From Methylolobus aquaticus (lineage in GTDB: Bacteria; Pseudomonadota; Gammaproteobacteria; Methylococcales; Methylococcaceae): a stretch of 64,000 nt of DNA. Under the pieces are notes generated by a model. It did not search any database. It had not been told where the DNA came from and saw only the letters and a program-made list of their open reading frames with translations. Of the stretch, positions 50,296-59,868 are shown one piece after another. Location: assembly GCA_004168015.1 (NCBI GenBank), contig SEYW01000002.1, positions 171,013 to 235,012 on the forward strand. The letters are read 5' to 3'. The position numbers and the translations under genes were made by a program. The stretch's first letter is position 1, and each line of letters starts with the position of its first letter.

Positions 50296-51639
50296 CTAAC
50301 CAACAGCGCTGCTGCGACGATGACGCTCTCTACCGCCAGTCGCGTAGACTGCTTGGGAACACTCAGCCATTCGACTTCTTTCCGTGGCAGTAGAGCTGCG
50401 ATGCCTTGAACCGGCACGGGCGAGCCCCGGGGCAGTGACGCAGAGCCCTGAGCAGAGCGCCGGATTGTCGATCAATTGCTGCCGCGCGCTCACGGCAGTG
50501 TCCGGGAAATCCGAGAATACGCCGTCGACTCCCAGGCAGTAGAACTGGAGATATTCCTGCAGGGGGTCTCCCCGGTAGTCGGCGGCCAGATAGCCGGGTT
50601 CATCGCGCAGGGTCCAGGTATGTACCAGCAGACCGGCCGCGTGAGCCCTGGTGATCAGGTCAGTCGGTGGGAGCAAGCGCCTGCCGGCGTCGCCGACCGT
50701 CCTCTCGCCGCCGTCGTCGCTGCGCCGGGCCCCGACGATGTAGCGCTTCCACGGCGACACCCCGTCGGCGTAGGTTGCGATTTCCGCCAGTCCGGCGGCC
50801 GTCAGCAGATCGGCGTTGGTGCGCGGGTCACCGGCGACGACGAAGTCGTAGGGTTGTCCCGGGTTCACCGATCCGTCCGCGTTGATGTCGAGCGCGTCGA
50901 CGAGCTGGATCAGTCGCACCGGTGTCATCGTGCGGAGTTGCTTCAGGTTGGCGGTTTCGAATGACTGGATGAAGACCGGGGCATCGGCGTTGTTCAAGCC
51001 GTTCTTCTCGAGTGCGTCGACCAGCCTGGACTCGAGTTCCAGGCCTTTTGCCTGGTGGTAGATCGGGTGTTTGGTCTCCGGATAAAGGCCGACAGGCCGC
51101 TTTCGTGTCCGCGCTTCCGCCTGTGCCAGATCGATGATCTCCTGAAAGGTCGGGATGCGGTATCTGTCGTCAAAATCACCGGGCCGGAGCGACATGCGCT
51201 GTTTCGCCCACAGAGTCCGGATCTCGGCCAGTGTGAAGTCATCCGCAAACCAGCCATGCTCGGCCTTGCCGTCGATGATCTTGGTGGTCTTGCGCGCGGC
51301 GAATTCGGGGTGCTTCGCAACGTCGGTGGTGTCGGTGATGTTGACCTCATGACGCGCGATCAACACGCCATCCTGCGTGGCGACCAGATCCGGCTCGATG
51401 AAGTCCGCGCCCTGTTCGATCGCCAGGCGATACGCGGCGAGCGTGTGCTCCGGCAGGTAGCCGGAGGCGCCGCGGTGCCCGAAGATGAGGGGAAGGTCAC
51501 CATGCAGCGTGGGGAGACCGGGTGTTCGAGTCATTCCATCAGTCCATAGCGTGCAATCAGTGAGGCTTGCCATCAGGACGATCAGGCCGGCAAGCTCGCG
51601 TATCCGCCACCGGACGCACTGGACGCACATCTCAGGCAT
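50296..51639 (-). CDS. glpQ: Glycerophosphodiester phosphodiesterase (GlpQ-like)
   Basis: 447 residues from ATG 51639; ATG 51630 and ATG 51573 are alternatives. After a hydrophobic N-terminus (LAGLIVLMASLTDC) the TIM-barrel motifs are clear: FGHRGASGYLPEHT with the catalytic His, EPDLVATQDGVLIARHE with the metal ligands, and late VHTWTLRDE and DGVFSDFPDTA. It hydrolyses glycerophosphodiesters from phospholipids to glycerol-3-phosphate. The last ~50 residues (SRHRSSTATERSRM...) go beyond the family end and look non-native, so a lost stop codon or frame drift is possible. Confidence 0.9.
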   Translation of the reverse strand: MPEMCVQCVRWRIRELAGLIVLMASLTDCTLWTDGMTRTPGLPTLHGDLPLIFGHRGASGYLPEHTLAAYRLAIEQGADFIEPDLVATQDGVLIARHEVNITDTTDVAKHPEFAARKTTKIIDGKAEHGWFADDFTLAEIRTLWAKQRMSLRPGDFDDRYRIPTFQEIIDLAQAEARTRKRPVGLYPETKHPIYHQAKGLELESRLVDALEKNGLNNADAPVFIQSFETANLKQLRTMTPVRLIQLVDALDINADGSVNPGQPYDFVVAGDPRTNADLLTAAGLAEIATYADGVSPWKRYIVGARRSDDGGERTVGDAGRRLLPPTDLITRAHAAGLLVHTWTLRDEPGYLAADYRGDPLQEYLQFYCLGVDGVFSDFPDTAVSARQQLIDNPALCSGLCVTAPGLARAGSRHRSSTATERSRMAECSQAVYATGGRERHRRSSAVG

Positions 51640-51811
51640 CGTGCCGGGACGGCGTGGATTCGACGGGCGACAATCGAGCCACCGTGATGCCCCTGGCGTC
51701 CATGCCCTTTGGGAGATCGGCGGGAGTGGCATCGGGCTGGACGAACAGGGCCGCAAGTGCGAGATTCCGGCGGAGGAACAAGTTGGTGGCATGCGGCATG
51801 CGCATGGACAT
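51632..51811 (-). CDS. Possible 59-residue small protein upstream of glpQ
   Basis: From ATG 51811, with AGGAG at 6 bp spacing, a 59-residue frame begins MSMRMPHATNLFLRRNLALA and ends SRHDA. Its stop lies inside the first codons of glpQ (8-bp overlap), as in a coupled leader. Its ribosome-binding site is better than that of glpQ. No family recognised; it may be a true small protein or a regulatory leader. Confidence 0.4.
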   Translation of the reverse strand: MSMRMPHATNLFLRRNLALAALFVQPDATPADLPKGMDARGITVARLSPVESTPSRHDA

Positions 51812-52133
51812 GGCGATCTCCTGGTGAGTGGGTCGGAAAGCGAGTCTCGCTGTTCGGCTCGCCGGCACCGACTTTCGCTGTTGCTTCGCCCCGCCGTCAA
51901 GCGGTAGAGGGCCATCCGTGCCTTCACCAACGTGTCACCGGAAGTCGAAGGGGCGACGCACGCCCTGCGTTGCGTTGCCACATTCTGCATTGATGCGCGC
52001 GCGAACGGAGCGCATCCTAATGCCTGCCAGGCGCCTGATCAGGGCGGCCGGGTGTGGGTTGGTTGCGGATGGTCGGCCTGTTCCGTGTCCGCAACTGCCG
52101 TTTTGCGGATTTAATACCTGAAGGAAGCAGCAG
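51812..52133. other. Intergenic region, divergent
   Basis: About 320 bp between the leftward glpQ group and the rightward lipoprotein gene. No convincing gene. GC is moderate and no clear repeat or hairpin with T-run is visible; promoters in both directions are expected. Confidence 0.4.
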
Positions 52134-52631
52134 ATGCGAGATTTAAGCGACCGTTGGGGGCAGCGGCTGACGATGGCGGCGATCGCCGTTGGTTTCCTGG
52201 CGGGGTGTACGACCTATAACCCTGCCACGGGCCAGAACGAGATCGACTACGGTGCCACGGCCGGCGTGGCCGGTGCCGCACTGGGCGCGGCTGCCCTCGG
52301 AGTGGCCCTCAGTAACAACGACGACGATCGTTATTACTACGGCGGACCGGGCTATTACGGCGGCGGGGGAGGGTACTACGGCGGTGGACGGCGCGGCTAT
52401 GCGGACGTCGACGTCCACCGGAATGTCAGCGTCAACAACAACCAGCAGAAGGTCAACTCGTATAACCGGGTCGACAAAAACAACCGGGTGAATGCCGCTA
52501 AAGTGAATCGCGCCAACATCGACCGGAGCCAAGTGAATCGGAACAAGGTGAATCGAAACACGGTCAACCGGCCGACTCGGAGCGGTGGGGGTGGACGAGG
52601 CGGCGCAGCACGCGCGGGCCGGCATCGGTGA
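52134..52631 (+). CDS. Lipoprotein with Gly/Tyr-rich and Asn/Arg/Val repeat regions
   Basis: 165 residues with a lipoprotein signal (MAAIAVGFLAGCTTY, lipobox LAGC near residue 25). A glycine-zipper-like hydrophobic run follows (ATAGVAGAALGAAALGVAL), then Gly/Tyr repeats (YYGGPGYYGGGGGYYGG) and an Asn-rich tail of VNRxxV repeats (KVNRANIDRSQVNRNKVNRN). The tail is basic and probably disordered, the sort seen in matrix or surface proteins. Function unknown. Confidence 0.8.
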   Translation: MRDLSDRWGQRLTMAAIAVGFLAGCTTYNPATGQNEIDYGATAGVAGAALGAAALGVALSNNDDDRYYYGGPGYYGGGGGYYGGGRRGYADVDVHRNVSVNNNQQKVNSYNRVDKNNRVNAAKVNRANIDRSQVNRNKVNRNTVNRPTRSGGGGRGGAARAGRHR

Positions 52632-52720
52632 ACCCTGGGAATCAGAAGTCCGCCCGCGACACCTGTATAGGGTCGGCCGGGCAACACCCAATCTCCCACC
52701 TTTTTCAAGGATCAATCATC

Positions 52721-53203
52721 ATGTGGAAATCCGTTACGGCTTTGGCGCTGCTCATTGGCTTGATGCCGGCCACTGCCGCCGCCACAGAAGAGGCGCCGGT
52801 CGCTGCGCCGTCGCTCAAGTTTGAACCCGCTTTGGGCAAGATCGACCAGAAGGTCGCCAAGTTAATGGGAGAAGAGTCCCAGCAGGCGCTGAGACTGATG
52901 GCCGAGGCGGCGGTGCTGTCCGACTACTGTGCCGCGGTCAACCTGGACCAGCGAAGATTCAAACAGGAATTCGATGCGCTGGCAGCCGGGACCGGCGGGG
53001 AAAAGCGCCCAACGGCCGAACAGCGGAAATTCGAGAACCTGCTCTCGATGTATTTCGGCGTGTACGTCGGCATTCTGGTGGCCGAGGGTACGGATCGTCG
53101 CGGCGAATTCTGCGGATTTGCCGAGGAGGCGTTGAAGGATCAAAGGCCGATCAGCCGGTTCTGGCTAACGACCAGCGGAGTGGCGTCGACCCCGAAGCCT
53201 TGA
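52721..53203 (+). CDS. Exported helical protein of unknown function
   Basis: 160 residues from ATG 52721, with AAGGA at 9 bp spacing. Signal peptide SVTALALLIGLMPATAAA. The mature region is helical (GKIDQKVAKLMGEESQQALR) with Cys residues in LSDYCAAV and GEFCGFA. No family known to me. It follows the lipoprotein by about 90 bp in the same direction, so possibly co-transcribed. Confidence 0.75.
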   Translation: MWKSVTALALLIGLMPATAAATEEAPVAAPSLKFEPALGKIDQKVAKLMGEESQQALRLMAEAAVLSDYCAAVNLDQRRFKQEFDALAAGTGGEKRPTAEQRKFENLLSMYFGVYVGILVAEGTDRRGEFCGFAEEALKDQRPISRFWLTTSGVASTPKP

Positions 53204-53375
53204 GCCACGGTCGGCCGTCCCGTGCGACCCGGTCCCGGGGCTTCGGTCTAATCGGGGGCGGGAGGCCCGCTTCCCCTCGTCGCGGACGGATCCGCGAGCA
53301 GCGAGGGGAAGTGGAGCCGGCGTGGCCCAGCGCGCTAGGATGGGCCTGCCCCAGGATCGATGGTGGCGTCGCGCC

Positions 53376-53789
53376 TTATTTCGGCAGTTCGATCGGTGCC
53401 GGCGGGGTCAGCATGCCCACCAGACTGCAGTCGAGTGCGTATTCGACGTCGATGATGTCGACCTTGGCCCGGTCGTACGGGTCGTACGTTTTCCCTGGGC
53501 CGTTCAGGAAGCCCAGCACCCTGCCCTTGAGGTCTACAACCCTTTTCGGGTTGTCCTGGACCTTGATATCGTAAGGATCATTCGCAATGAGCTTGAACTG
53601 TCCGGCAAGCTTGGCATCGGTGATCTTGAACACGATCTTGTCCCAGTGCCGGCAGGCCGGCGGTGGCACGGGGGCCGGTGGCGGGGGAGGCGGAATGATC
53701 GGCTCTGCAGCCGACGCCAGCCCGGAGGCGAGCAGCGATGCCGCCAGCGCCGCCGATGTCAGTAAGGTGCGAAAAGTCATGCTTTTCAT
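53376..53789 (-). CDS. Small exported proline-rich protein
   Basis: 137 residues from ATG 53789 (GAGG 6 bp upstream). Signal peptide LLTSAALAASLLASGLASA, cleavage near 27, then a Pro-rich stretch (IIPPPPPPAPVPPPAC) and a compact domain (DKIVFKITDAKLAGQFKLIA; DYPYD-type and KVDIIDVEYALD segments). Two Cys residues. Unknown function; convergent with the previous gene. Confidence 0.72.
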   Translation of the reverse strand: MKSMTFRTLLTSAALAASLLASGLASAAEPIIPPPPPPAPVPPPACRHWDKIVFKITDAKLAGQFKLIANDPYDIKVQDNPKRVVDLKGRVLGFLNGPGKTYDPYDRAKVDIIDVEYALDCSLVGMLTPPAPIELPK

Positions 53790-54315
53790 GATGAACCTCT
53801 TGGCTTTAATGTATAACAAGGCGCGCGAAGTGGCGGGATGGAGCGATCCGCTGATCGCCTTGATTTAACCGTTATCGCGCTGTGCCACTTCTGCCTCTCC
53901 GCACCGCATGCGGCTTTCCCTGTCGGTTCGAAGCCGGCGTTCGGAGTGCGATGGGAAGTTTGTGGGTGTATTGACGGAAGGTGAATCCGTGTGATTGCCT
54001 ATTACTTTTAATTAGCGTATCCGATGGGTGTATTGCTCGCGAATTACCATGTCATTCAACGTACGATTCGCGGTATGTCCATTGGATAGAGTAGCTGCCG
54101 GAGTGCGCGTCGACGGACTCGGGGGCCAAGGAAGGGGAGTTGCACAGGAGGGGTTGCCGGACTAGGGATCGAACCTCGGGTTTGCGCGTGACCGGCATCG
54201 AGTCGTCCGGGAGATATGACTGTGGTATGGGTATTTGATAATATCAAGGCCGAATTAACAGGACGCAGATTACGGTGGTCTTTGCTTAAGTGATCCGTTT
54301 TATCGAGTGGCAGAC
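53790..54315. other. Intergenic region, AT-richer than its surroundings
   Basis: 526 bp without a supportable gene. The middle (about 53995-54070) is AT-rich (TTACTTTTAATTAGCG). Bases about 54155-54195 contain GGATCGAACCTCGGG, which on the minus strand resembles a tRNA T-arm, but no tRNA can be folded from it (see rejected items). Confidence 0.4.
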
Positions 54316-54708
54316 ATGAGTTACAAAGCGAGTCTAGTCAGATTAGCGATCAGGCTGACGCCGAATGTGTTGATCGTCTGGGGTGCCAATATCGTTCTGA
54401 GGGGGGTTGCGAAACTGACCGCCTTTAATTTCGATCTTGACGCGCGGAAGGTATATGTTCAGGCAACGCTGGCAGGTGAGTCGGAGCCGATCGAACTTTG
54501 GGTCGAGGACTTTTCAGTCATCGGTGACGGCAAACCCTACCAGTTTGTCATCGAACAGGCAAAATCGAACCGTCTATGGCTGGATAACCTTATGAGCCGG
54601 TTTATCAGGAAGCCGATCAAAATACCCGAGGTGCCGCAACTGGCTTCCCATTTGGCTCTGGTATCCGAATTGCTTAAACCGAAGGAGATCGACGAGAAGG
54701 TAGCCTGA
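54316..54708 (+). CDS. Conserved hypothetical protein
   Basis: 130 residues from ATG 54316; a GTG at 54307 is in frame but less likely. One helix-rich N-terminus (ASLVRLAIRLTPNVLIVWGA) is hydrophobic enough to be a membrane association segment. A beta-containing middle follows (FDLDARKVYVQATLAGESEP). No recognised family. A stem-loop (TGACGGAC...GTCCGGTCA) follows the stop codon at about 54707-54730 and may stop transcription. Confidence 0.65.
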   Translation: MSYKASLVRLAIRLTPNVLIVWGANIVLRGVAKLTAFNFDLDARKVYVQATLAGESEPIELWVEDFSVIGDGKPYQFVIEQAKSNRLWLDNLMSRFIRKPIKIPEVPQLASHLALVSELLKPKEIDEKVA

Positions 54709-54779
54709 CGGACGTCGATCGTCCGGTCAGGCTCCCGGTGCGGGTGAGCGGATGCCCTCCGACGTCAGTGCGGCGGCCG

Positions 54780-54968
54780 TCAGAAGAAGCTGCGGCGCCA
54801 GTCCAGAAAATAGGCTTCGAACCTCCCCTGGGCCGCGCCGAGGCGATTCTTGATGCCCGAGGCGCCCGCCGACAACAGCGCCGATGCGAGCGGTAGTGCG
54901 ACGATCAGGGCGAGACCCGCCAGCAGTGTCGCAGTCACGAAACCGGTCAGGATATCTTGCGCGTCCAT
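54780..54968 (-). CDS. Small membrane protein
   Basis: 62 residues after a strong ribosome-binding site (GGAGG, 7 bp before ATG). One long hydrophobic segment (FVTATLLAGLALIVALPLASALL) followed by a basic, amphipathic tail (GIKNRLGAAQGRFEAYFLDW). A single-pass inner-membrane protein of unknown function. Confidence 0.6.
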   Translation of the reverse strand: MDAQDILTGFVTATLLAGLALIVALPLASALLSAGASGIKNRLGAAQGRFEAYFLDWRRSFF

Positions 54969-55042
54969 GACGGTCCTCCGTCGAGTTACTCAAAGCCTCC
55001 CTGAAGCGTAGTGGGCGCGCCGCTTTCTGCCCTGAGCGGTCT

Positions 55043-56410
55043 TCAGGGTGTCGTGACCGAGGGCAGGCCGGCCAGCGCCATCGCGAGTTCCCCTTCGTCG
55101 TAGGCCTGGTCGGTGAGCTGACCCGCGAAATAGTCCATGTAGGCCTGCATGTCGAAGTGGCCGTGACCGCACAGGTTGAATAGGATGGCGCGGCTGGTCC
55201 CTTCTTCCTTGCAGCGCAGCGCTTCGTCGATGGCCCCGCGCACTGCATGATTGGCCTCCGGCGCGGGTAGGATGCCCTCCGTTCGGGCGAATAGCACGCC
55301 GGCTTCGAAGCAGGCCAGCTGCAGGTAGGCCCGGGCCTCGATCAGTCCGAGCTGCTGCACATGACTGACCAGCGGCGCCATGCCGTGATACCGCAGCCCC
55401 CCGGCATGGAAGCCGGGCGGCGTGAAGGTGGAGCCGAGCGTATGCATCTTGGTCAGCGGCGTCAGATGCGCGGTGTCGCCGAAGTCATACGCATATTCGC
55501 CCCGGGTCAGGCTCGGGCAGGCGGCCGGTTCCACGGCGACGATGCGGATGCTGCGTCCCCCGCGCAGTTGCGCGCCCAGGAACGGAAAGGCGATGCCGGC
55601 GAAATTCGACCCGCCGCCGGTGCAGCCGACGATGACGTCGGGATAGTCGTCGGCCAGTTCCAGCTGAGCAATGGCTTCGAGGCCGACGACGGTCTGATGC
55701 AGCAGCACGTGGTTGAGCACCGAGCCGAGCGCATAGTTGGTGTCGTCGCGTTGCGCGGCGACCTCTACGGCCTCGGAAATCGCAATGCCCAGGCTGCCGG
55801 GGTGATCAGGACGCTGCGCGAGGACGGCACGGCCCGCGGCGGTGCGGTCCGACGGGGAGGCGGTGCAGGTCGCCCCCCAGGTCTCCATCAAGGCTCGGCG
55901 GTAGGGCTTCTGTTGGTAGGACACCCGGACCATGAACACTTCGACCTCGACGCCGAACAGCGCGCCGGCGAAAGCCAGCGACGACCCCCACTGACCCGCG
56001 CCGGTTTCGGTCGCGATCCGCCTGATGCCGGCTTCCCGGTTGTAGAATGCCTGCGGGATGGCCGTGTTGGGTTTGTGGCTGCCGGCCGGGCTGACGCCCT
56101 CGTACTTGTAGTAGATACGTGCCGGCGTATCGAGCGCCCGTTCCAGGCGCCGGGCCCGGTACAACGGACTCGGCCGCCACTGGCGATAAATGTCGCGGAC
56201 CGGGGCGGGAATCTCGATGTCGCGTTCGGTCGACACTTCCTGTTCGATCAGCGTCATTGGAAACAAGGGCGCGAGGTCGTCGGGTCCGAGCGGTCGGTGT
56301 GTGGCTGGGTGCAGCGCCGGTGGCGGTGGCGCGGGCAGGTCGGCGACGATGTTGTACCAGGACCTGGGCATTCGGCTCTCGTCGAGCAGGTATTTGACGG
56401 GCTCGCTCAT
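55043..56410 (-). CDS. trpB2: Tryptophan synthase beta-like protein TrpB2
   Basis: 455 residues from ATG 56410, pyridoxal-phosphate dependent. It has the TrpB2-type long N-terminus ([13 protein letters not shown]), the cofactor Lys113 in GSHKPNTAI, substrate loop [15 protein letters not shown], and the phosphate-binding GCTGGGSNF. TrpB2 proteins are common in archaea and some bacteria, and generally act without TrpA, condensing indole or other nucleophiles with serine or phosphoserine. No trp genes are adjacent, consistent with a salvage or separate role. Divergent from recC. Confidence 0.93.
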   Translation of the reverse strand: MSEPVKYLLDESRMPRSWYNIVADLPAPPPPALHPATHRPLGPDDLAPLFPMTLIEQEVSTERDIEIPAPVRDIYRQWRPSPLYRARRLERALDTPARIYYKYEGVSPAGSHKPNTAIPQAFYNREAGIRRIATETGAGQWGSSLAFAGALFGVEVEVFMVRVSYQQKPYRRALMETWGATCTASPSDRTAAGRAVLAQRPDHPGSLGIAISEAVEVAAQRDDTNYALGSVLNHVLLHQTVVGLEAIAQLELADDYPDVIVGCTGGGSNFAGIAFPFLGAQLRGGRSIRIVAVEPAACPSLTRGEYAYDFGDTAHLTPLTKMHTLGSTFTPPGFHAGGLRYHGMAPLVSHVQQLGLIEARAYLQLACFEAGVLFARTEGILPAPEANHAVRGAIDEALRCKEEGTSRAILFNLCGHGHFDMQAYMDYFAGQLTDQAYDEGELAMALAGLPSVTTP

Positions 56411-56532
56411 GGGGGTTCCCTTCGACCAGAAAGTTTTGCCGGGGCGGCCAGGAGCCGCCGCGTCCGGCCGCATTGTAACCGAGGGGCCGGAGCCCGGCCG
56501 CGATCATCACTCTGCAGAAAGGGATTGCGACG

Positions 56533-59500
56533 TTGCTGAGGCTGTATTTCTCCAACCGGTTTGAAGTCTTGCGCGAGCGTCTGTTCGAGGGTCTTGCGAC
56601 CGCTCCGTCCGATCCCTTCGTGGCGGAACAGATCATCGTGCCGGGCACGGCTGTCCGGCGGCGGCTCGAAATGGACTACGCCGACCGCTTCGGGATTTGT
56701 GCCCAGGTCCGCTTCGGCTATCTGGCGGAGTGGATCTGGCGCCAGATAGCTCTCGTCATCGACGTACCCGAGGCATCTCCGTTCGATGCCGAACGGCTGA
56801 CCTGGCGGATCTTCCGGGCTTTCGGCGACGCGGAACTGGTCGCTCCGCATCCGCGCCTGGCCTCCTATCTGGCCAAGTCCGATCCGGTCATGCGCTACGC
56901 GCTCGCCCAGAGGGTGGCGCGGCAACTGGAGCAGTACATCACCTATCGTCCCGACTGGCTGGAGGCCTGGACGCAGGACCGGCTGGTTTTAGGCGGCCCC
57001 GCGGAGCGCGAGTCGGCTCCGGACGAGGTTTGGCAGGCCGCGCTGTGGCGGCACCTGACCCAGGAGTTGGCGATCGGTCCCGAACATCCATCGGCGCGGT
57101 TTCTGCGGCAGCTGGGAGCGCTGGGGAACGGCCCAGTGCCCGATATCGGACAGCTGAGCCCCGCCGCGTTGTTCTGCCTGCCGACGATTCCGCCCTTGTA
57201 CCTCGATATCCTGGTGCGGGTAGCCGAGCGGGTCGACTTGTCCTTGTACGTCGTGAATCCGTGCCGCGAATACTGGCATGACCTCGTCGACACCAAGCGG
57301 CTGGCCCGGCTGAAGGCTACTGGCCGGCTCGACTATCAGGAGGTCGGACATCGGCTGCTGGCGGGATGGGGACGCCAGACGCAGGCCTTCCTGGCCTTGC
57401 TGCATGAGCGCACCGAAGGTCGCGGTCTCGAACAGGAAGACTACGTCCCGTCACGGCGAACTTCGCTGCTGGCCGCGCTGCAGGATGAAATTCTGACGCT
57501 GAGCCGCGCCTCAGGCCCGGCTGTGCCCGACTCGGATCGAAGTCTCGAGATCCATGTCTGTCACTCGCTGACCCGCGAACTGGAGGTGTTGCACGACCAG
57601 TTGCTGGACATGCTGGCCGGATCCGGGGATCTCGCGCCGGCGGATATCCTGATCGTGATGCCCCGCCTGGAAGAGGCCGCAACCCTGATTCACGCCGTGT
57701 TCGGCACCGTACCGGATGAGCGCCATATTCCTTATGCGGTGACCGGACTGCCGCGAGCCGAAGCCAACCCGGCGGCCGCGGCACTACTCGCTTTGCTGGT
57801 GTTGCTCGATTCCCGCTTCCAGGCCAGTGCCGTGTTCGACCTGCTGCGGCGCCCTCTGGTAAGCGCCCGGTTCGGGCTGGACGAGGAGGCGCTCGAACGG
57901 ATTCGCGAGTGGATCGTACAGTCGGGTATCCGCTGGGGGCTGGATGCGGAGCAGCGGGCGGCATTGGGTCTGCCGGACTCCGACCGGAACAGCCTGCGCG
58001 ATGGCCTGGACCGGTTGTTCCTGGGTTACGCGGCGCCGCAGCGCTCGGCGCCGCTCGCCGGGCGGCTGCCGGCGGGCGACGTCGAAGGTGCGGCCGCGCA
58101 GATTCTCGGTGCCTTCGACGATTACATTGCGGGGCTCGAAGCCGCGCGGCGCGAGAGTCTGGACCCTGCCAATGCCGACGCCTGGCGGCAGCGCCTGGAG
58201 CGCTGGATCGAGGCCCTGCTGCCGGCCGATAGTCAGAGCATTCATGACGTCACCGAGGTCCGCCGCGCGATCGCCAGCCTGTGCGACGATCTTGCTTCCG
58301 GTGCGCCGCAGGAATTGCTGAGCCTGGACGTCATTACCGCGGCGCTCACCGAGCGCCTCGAAGACCCCGCTCGGGGCGCCCTGCCGTGTGGATCGGTCAC
58401 CTTTGCCGGTATGACCCCACTGCGCGGGCTGCCCTATCGCGTCATCTGCGTCCTTGGGCTCAACGACGGCGCTTTTCCGGTGGTCGCGCGTCCCGAGGAA
58501 TTCGATCTCCTTGCGGTGGCGCCGCGCCTCGGCGATCGCCAGCGCCGTGACGACGATCGCAACGTTTTTCTGGACCTGGTGCTGGCCGCCCGCGACCGCC
58601 TGTATCTCAGTTACACCGGCTCCAGCATACGGGATAACAGCGCGCTGACGCCTTCCATCCTGTTGGCCGAGTTGCTTGATCACGCGAGTGCGCTGCTGGC
58701 GGGCGCCGGCGCGTCCGATCAGGACCTCGATGCGGCGCGCCGTCGGTTGATGGTGCATCACCCGCTGCAAGCCTTCTCGCGGGCCTATTTCTGCGCGGAT
58801 GACGGATCGGATGCACGCCTGTTCAGTTACGCCACCGAGTACCTGCCCAGCGTAGCGAGCACACCGGAAACGCGAACCGGACGATCGGTTCCACATGAAC
58901 CCGACACCGAGGAGGATGACGATGAGTCACAACCGGAGATCGGCGCGCCGTTCTTCGTGCGGCCGCTGCCCTGGCCGGAGGAAAGCCCGCGGGAGTTGTC
59001 ACTGGACGACCTGAAGCGGTTCCTGCGCAATCCCTGTGGTTACCTGTTGCAGCATCGTCTGGACCTGACTCTGCGAGAGTCCGACGAGGAACTCGCCGAC
59101 GACGAACCCTTCATGCCCGAGTACGGCCAGGCCACCGTGCTCGCCGAACGCCTCCTGTTGGAGCTCCGGGCCGGCGCGAGCGCAGCGGATGTCGCCGCCC
59201 TCGCTGCTGCGGCAACCGAGTATCCGGCCGGGGCCTATGGCGATGCGCTGCGTGACCTGGAACTACCCCGGATGCTCTCGTTCGGGCAGGCGGTCGTCCA
59301 TCTGACGCGCGAGGAACCGCTCCCCCCGGTTGCGGCACGGCTGGAGTTAGCCATCGGCGACGAGCTGTGGATCTTGCACGGGTCGCTGCACGACTTGCGG
59401 TCCTCCGGGCTCGTCCGATGGCGCTACGATGACACCCGGCCGGTCGACTATCTGAACGGCTGGCTCGACCATCTGTTGCTGAGCGCCGTGGCCCCGGCCG

Positions 59501-59868
59501 GCCCAGCGCGGCAGACCCTATGGCAGTCGCGTAACGGGTGCTACCGACTACAACCCTGCGATACCGCGCAAGCGTGTCTGGCGGCGCTCGTCGCCGCGTT
59601 TCGGGATGGACTGTCGGAACCCTTCCATTTTTTTCCGAAGAGCGCCTGGGCGTATGTCGAGGCCCTGCCGAAAGGTCGCGACGCGGCGCTGGCCGCCGCT
59701 CGCAAACGCTGGAGGCCCAACCATGAAGGACGGGGCGAAAGTACGGGCGCGGCATACCAGCTGGCCTTGCGTGGCGTCGACGACCCGTTGGACGAGACCT
59801 TCGAGCATGCCGCGACCACCGTATTCGGCCCCCTGCGCGACCACCTGGACGACGAGCGCCTGCGATGA
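56533..59868 (+). CDS. recC: RecBCD enzyme subunit RecC
   Basis: 1111 residues, the expected size, from a TTG start. RecC recognises Chi in the RecBCD exonuclease/helicase complex that processes double-strand breaks. Family stretches: LRLYFSNRFEVLRERL, EQIIVPGTAVRRRLEMDYAD (abbreviated), FCLPTIPPLYLDIL, ICVLGLNDGAFP and LSLDDLKRFLRNPCGYLLQ. The stop overlaps the recB ATG by 4 bp. Gene order recC-recB-recD is as in Gammaproteobacteria (ptrA absent). Confidence 0.96.
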   Translation: MLRLYFSNRFEVLRERLFEGLATAPSDPFVAEQIIVPGTAVRRRLEMDYADRFGICAQVRFGYLAEWIWRQIALVIDVPEASPFDAERLTWRIFRAFGDAELVAPHPRLASYLAKSDPVMRYALAQRVARQLEQYITYRPDWLEAWTQDRLVLGGPAERESAPDEVWQAALWRHLTQELAIGPEHPSARFLRQLGALGNGPVPDIGQLSPAALFCLPTIPPLYLDILVRVAERVDLSLYVVNPCREYWHDLVDTKRLARLKATGRLDYQEVGHRLLAGWGRQTQAFLALLHERTEGRGLEQEDYVPSRRTSLLAALQDEILTLSRASGPAVPDSDRSLEIHVCHSLTRELEVLHDQLLDMLAGSGDLAPADILIVMPRLEEAATLIHAVFGTVPDERHIPYAVTGLPRAEANPAAAALLALLVLLDSRFQASAVFDLLRRPLVSARFGLDEEALERIREWIVQSGIRWGLDAEQRAALGLPDSDRNSLRDGLDRLFLGYAAPQRSAPLAGRLPAGDVEGAAAQILGAFDDYIAGLEAARRESLDPANADAWRQRLERWIEALLPADSQSIHDVTEVRRAIASLCDDLASGAPQELLSLDVITAALTERLEDPARGALPCGSVTFAGMTPLRGLPYRVICVLGLNDGAFPVVARPEEFDLLAVAPRLGDRQRRDDDRNVFLDLVLAARDRLYLSYTGSSIRDNSALTPSILLAELLDHASALLAGAGASDQDLDAARRRLMVHHPLQAFSRAYFCADDGSDARLFSYATEYLPSVASTPETRTGRSVPHEPDTEEDDDESQPEIGAPFFVRPLPWPEESPRELSLDDLKRFLRNPCGYLLQHRLDLTLRESDEELADDEPFMPEYGQATVLAERLLLELRAGASAADVAALAAAATEYPAGAYGDALRDLELPRMLSFGQAVVHLTREEPLPPVAARLELAIGDELWILHGSLHDLRSSGLVRWRYDDTRPVDYLNGWLDHLLLSAVAPAGPARQTLWQSRNGCYRLQPCDTAQACLAALVAAFRDGLSEPFHFFPKSAWAYVEALPKGRDAALAAARKRWRPNHEGRGESTGAAYQLALRGVDDPLDETFEHAATTVFGPLRDHLDDERLR

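Noticed and set aside
54150-54200. tRNA T-arm-like sequence (GGATCGAACC on the plus strand)
   Set aside because: Only a T-loop-like word and an adjacent hairpin can be made; no acceptor, D- or anticodon arm of a tRNA is found. At best a tRNA end remnant.
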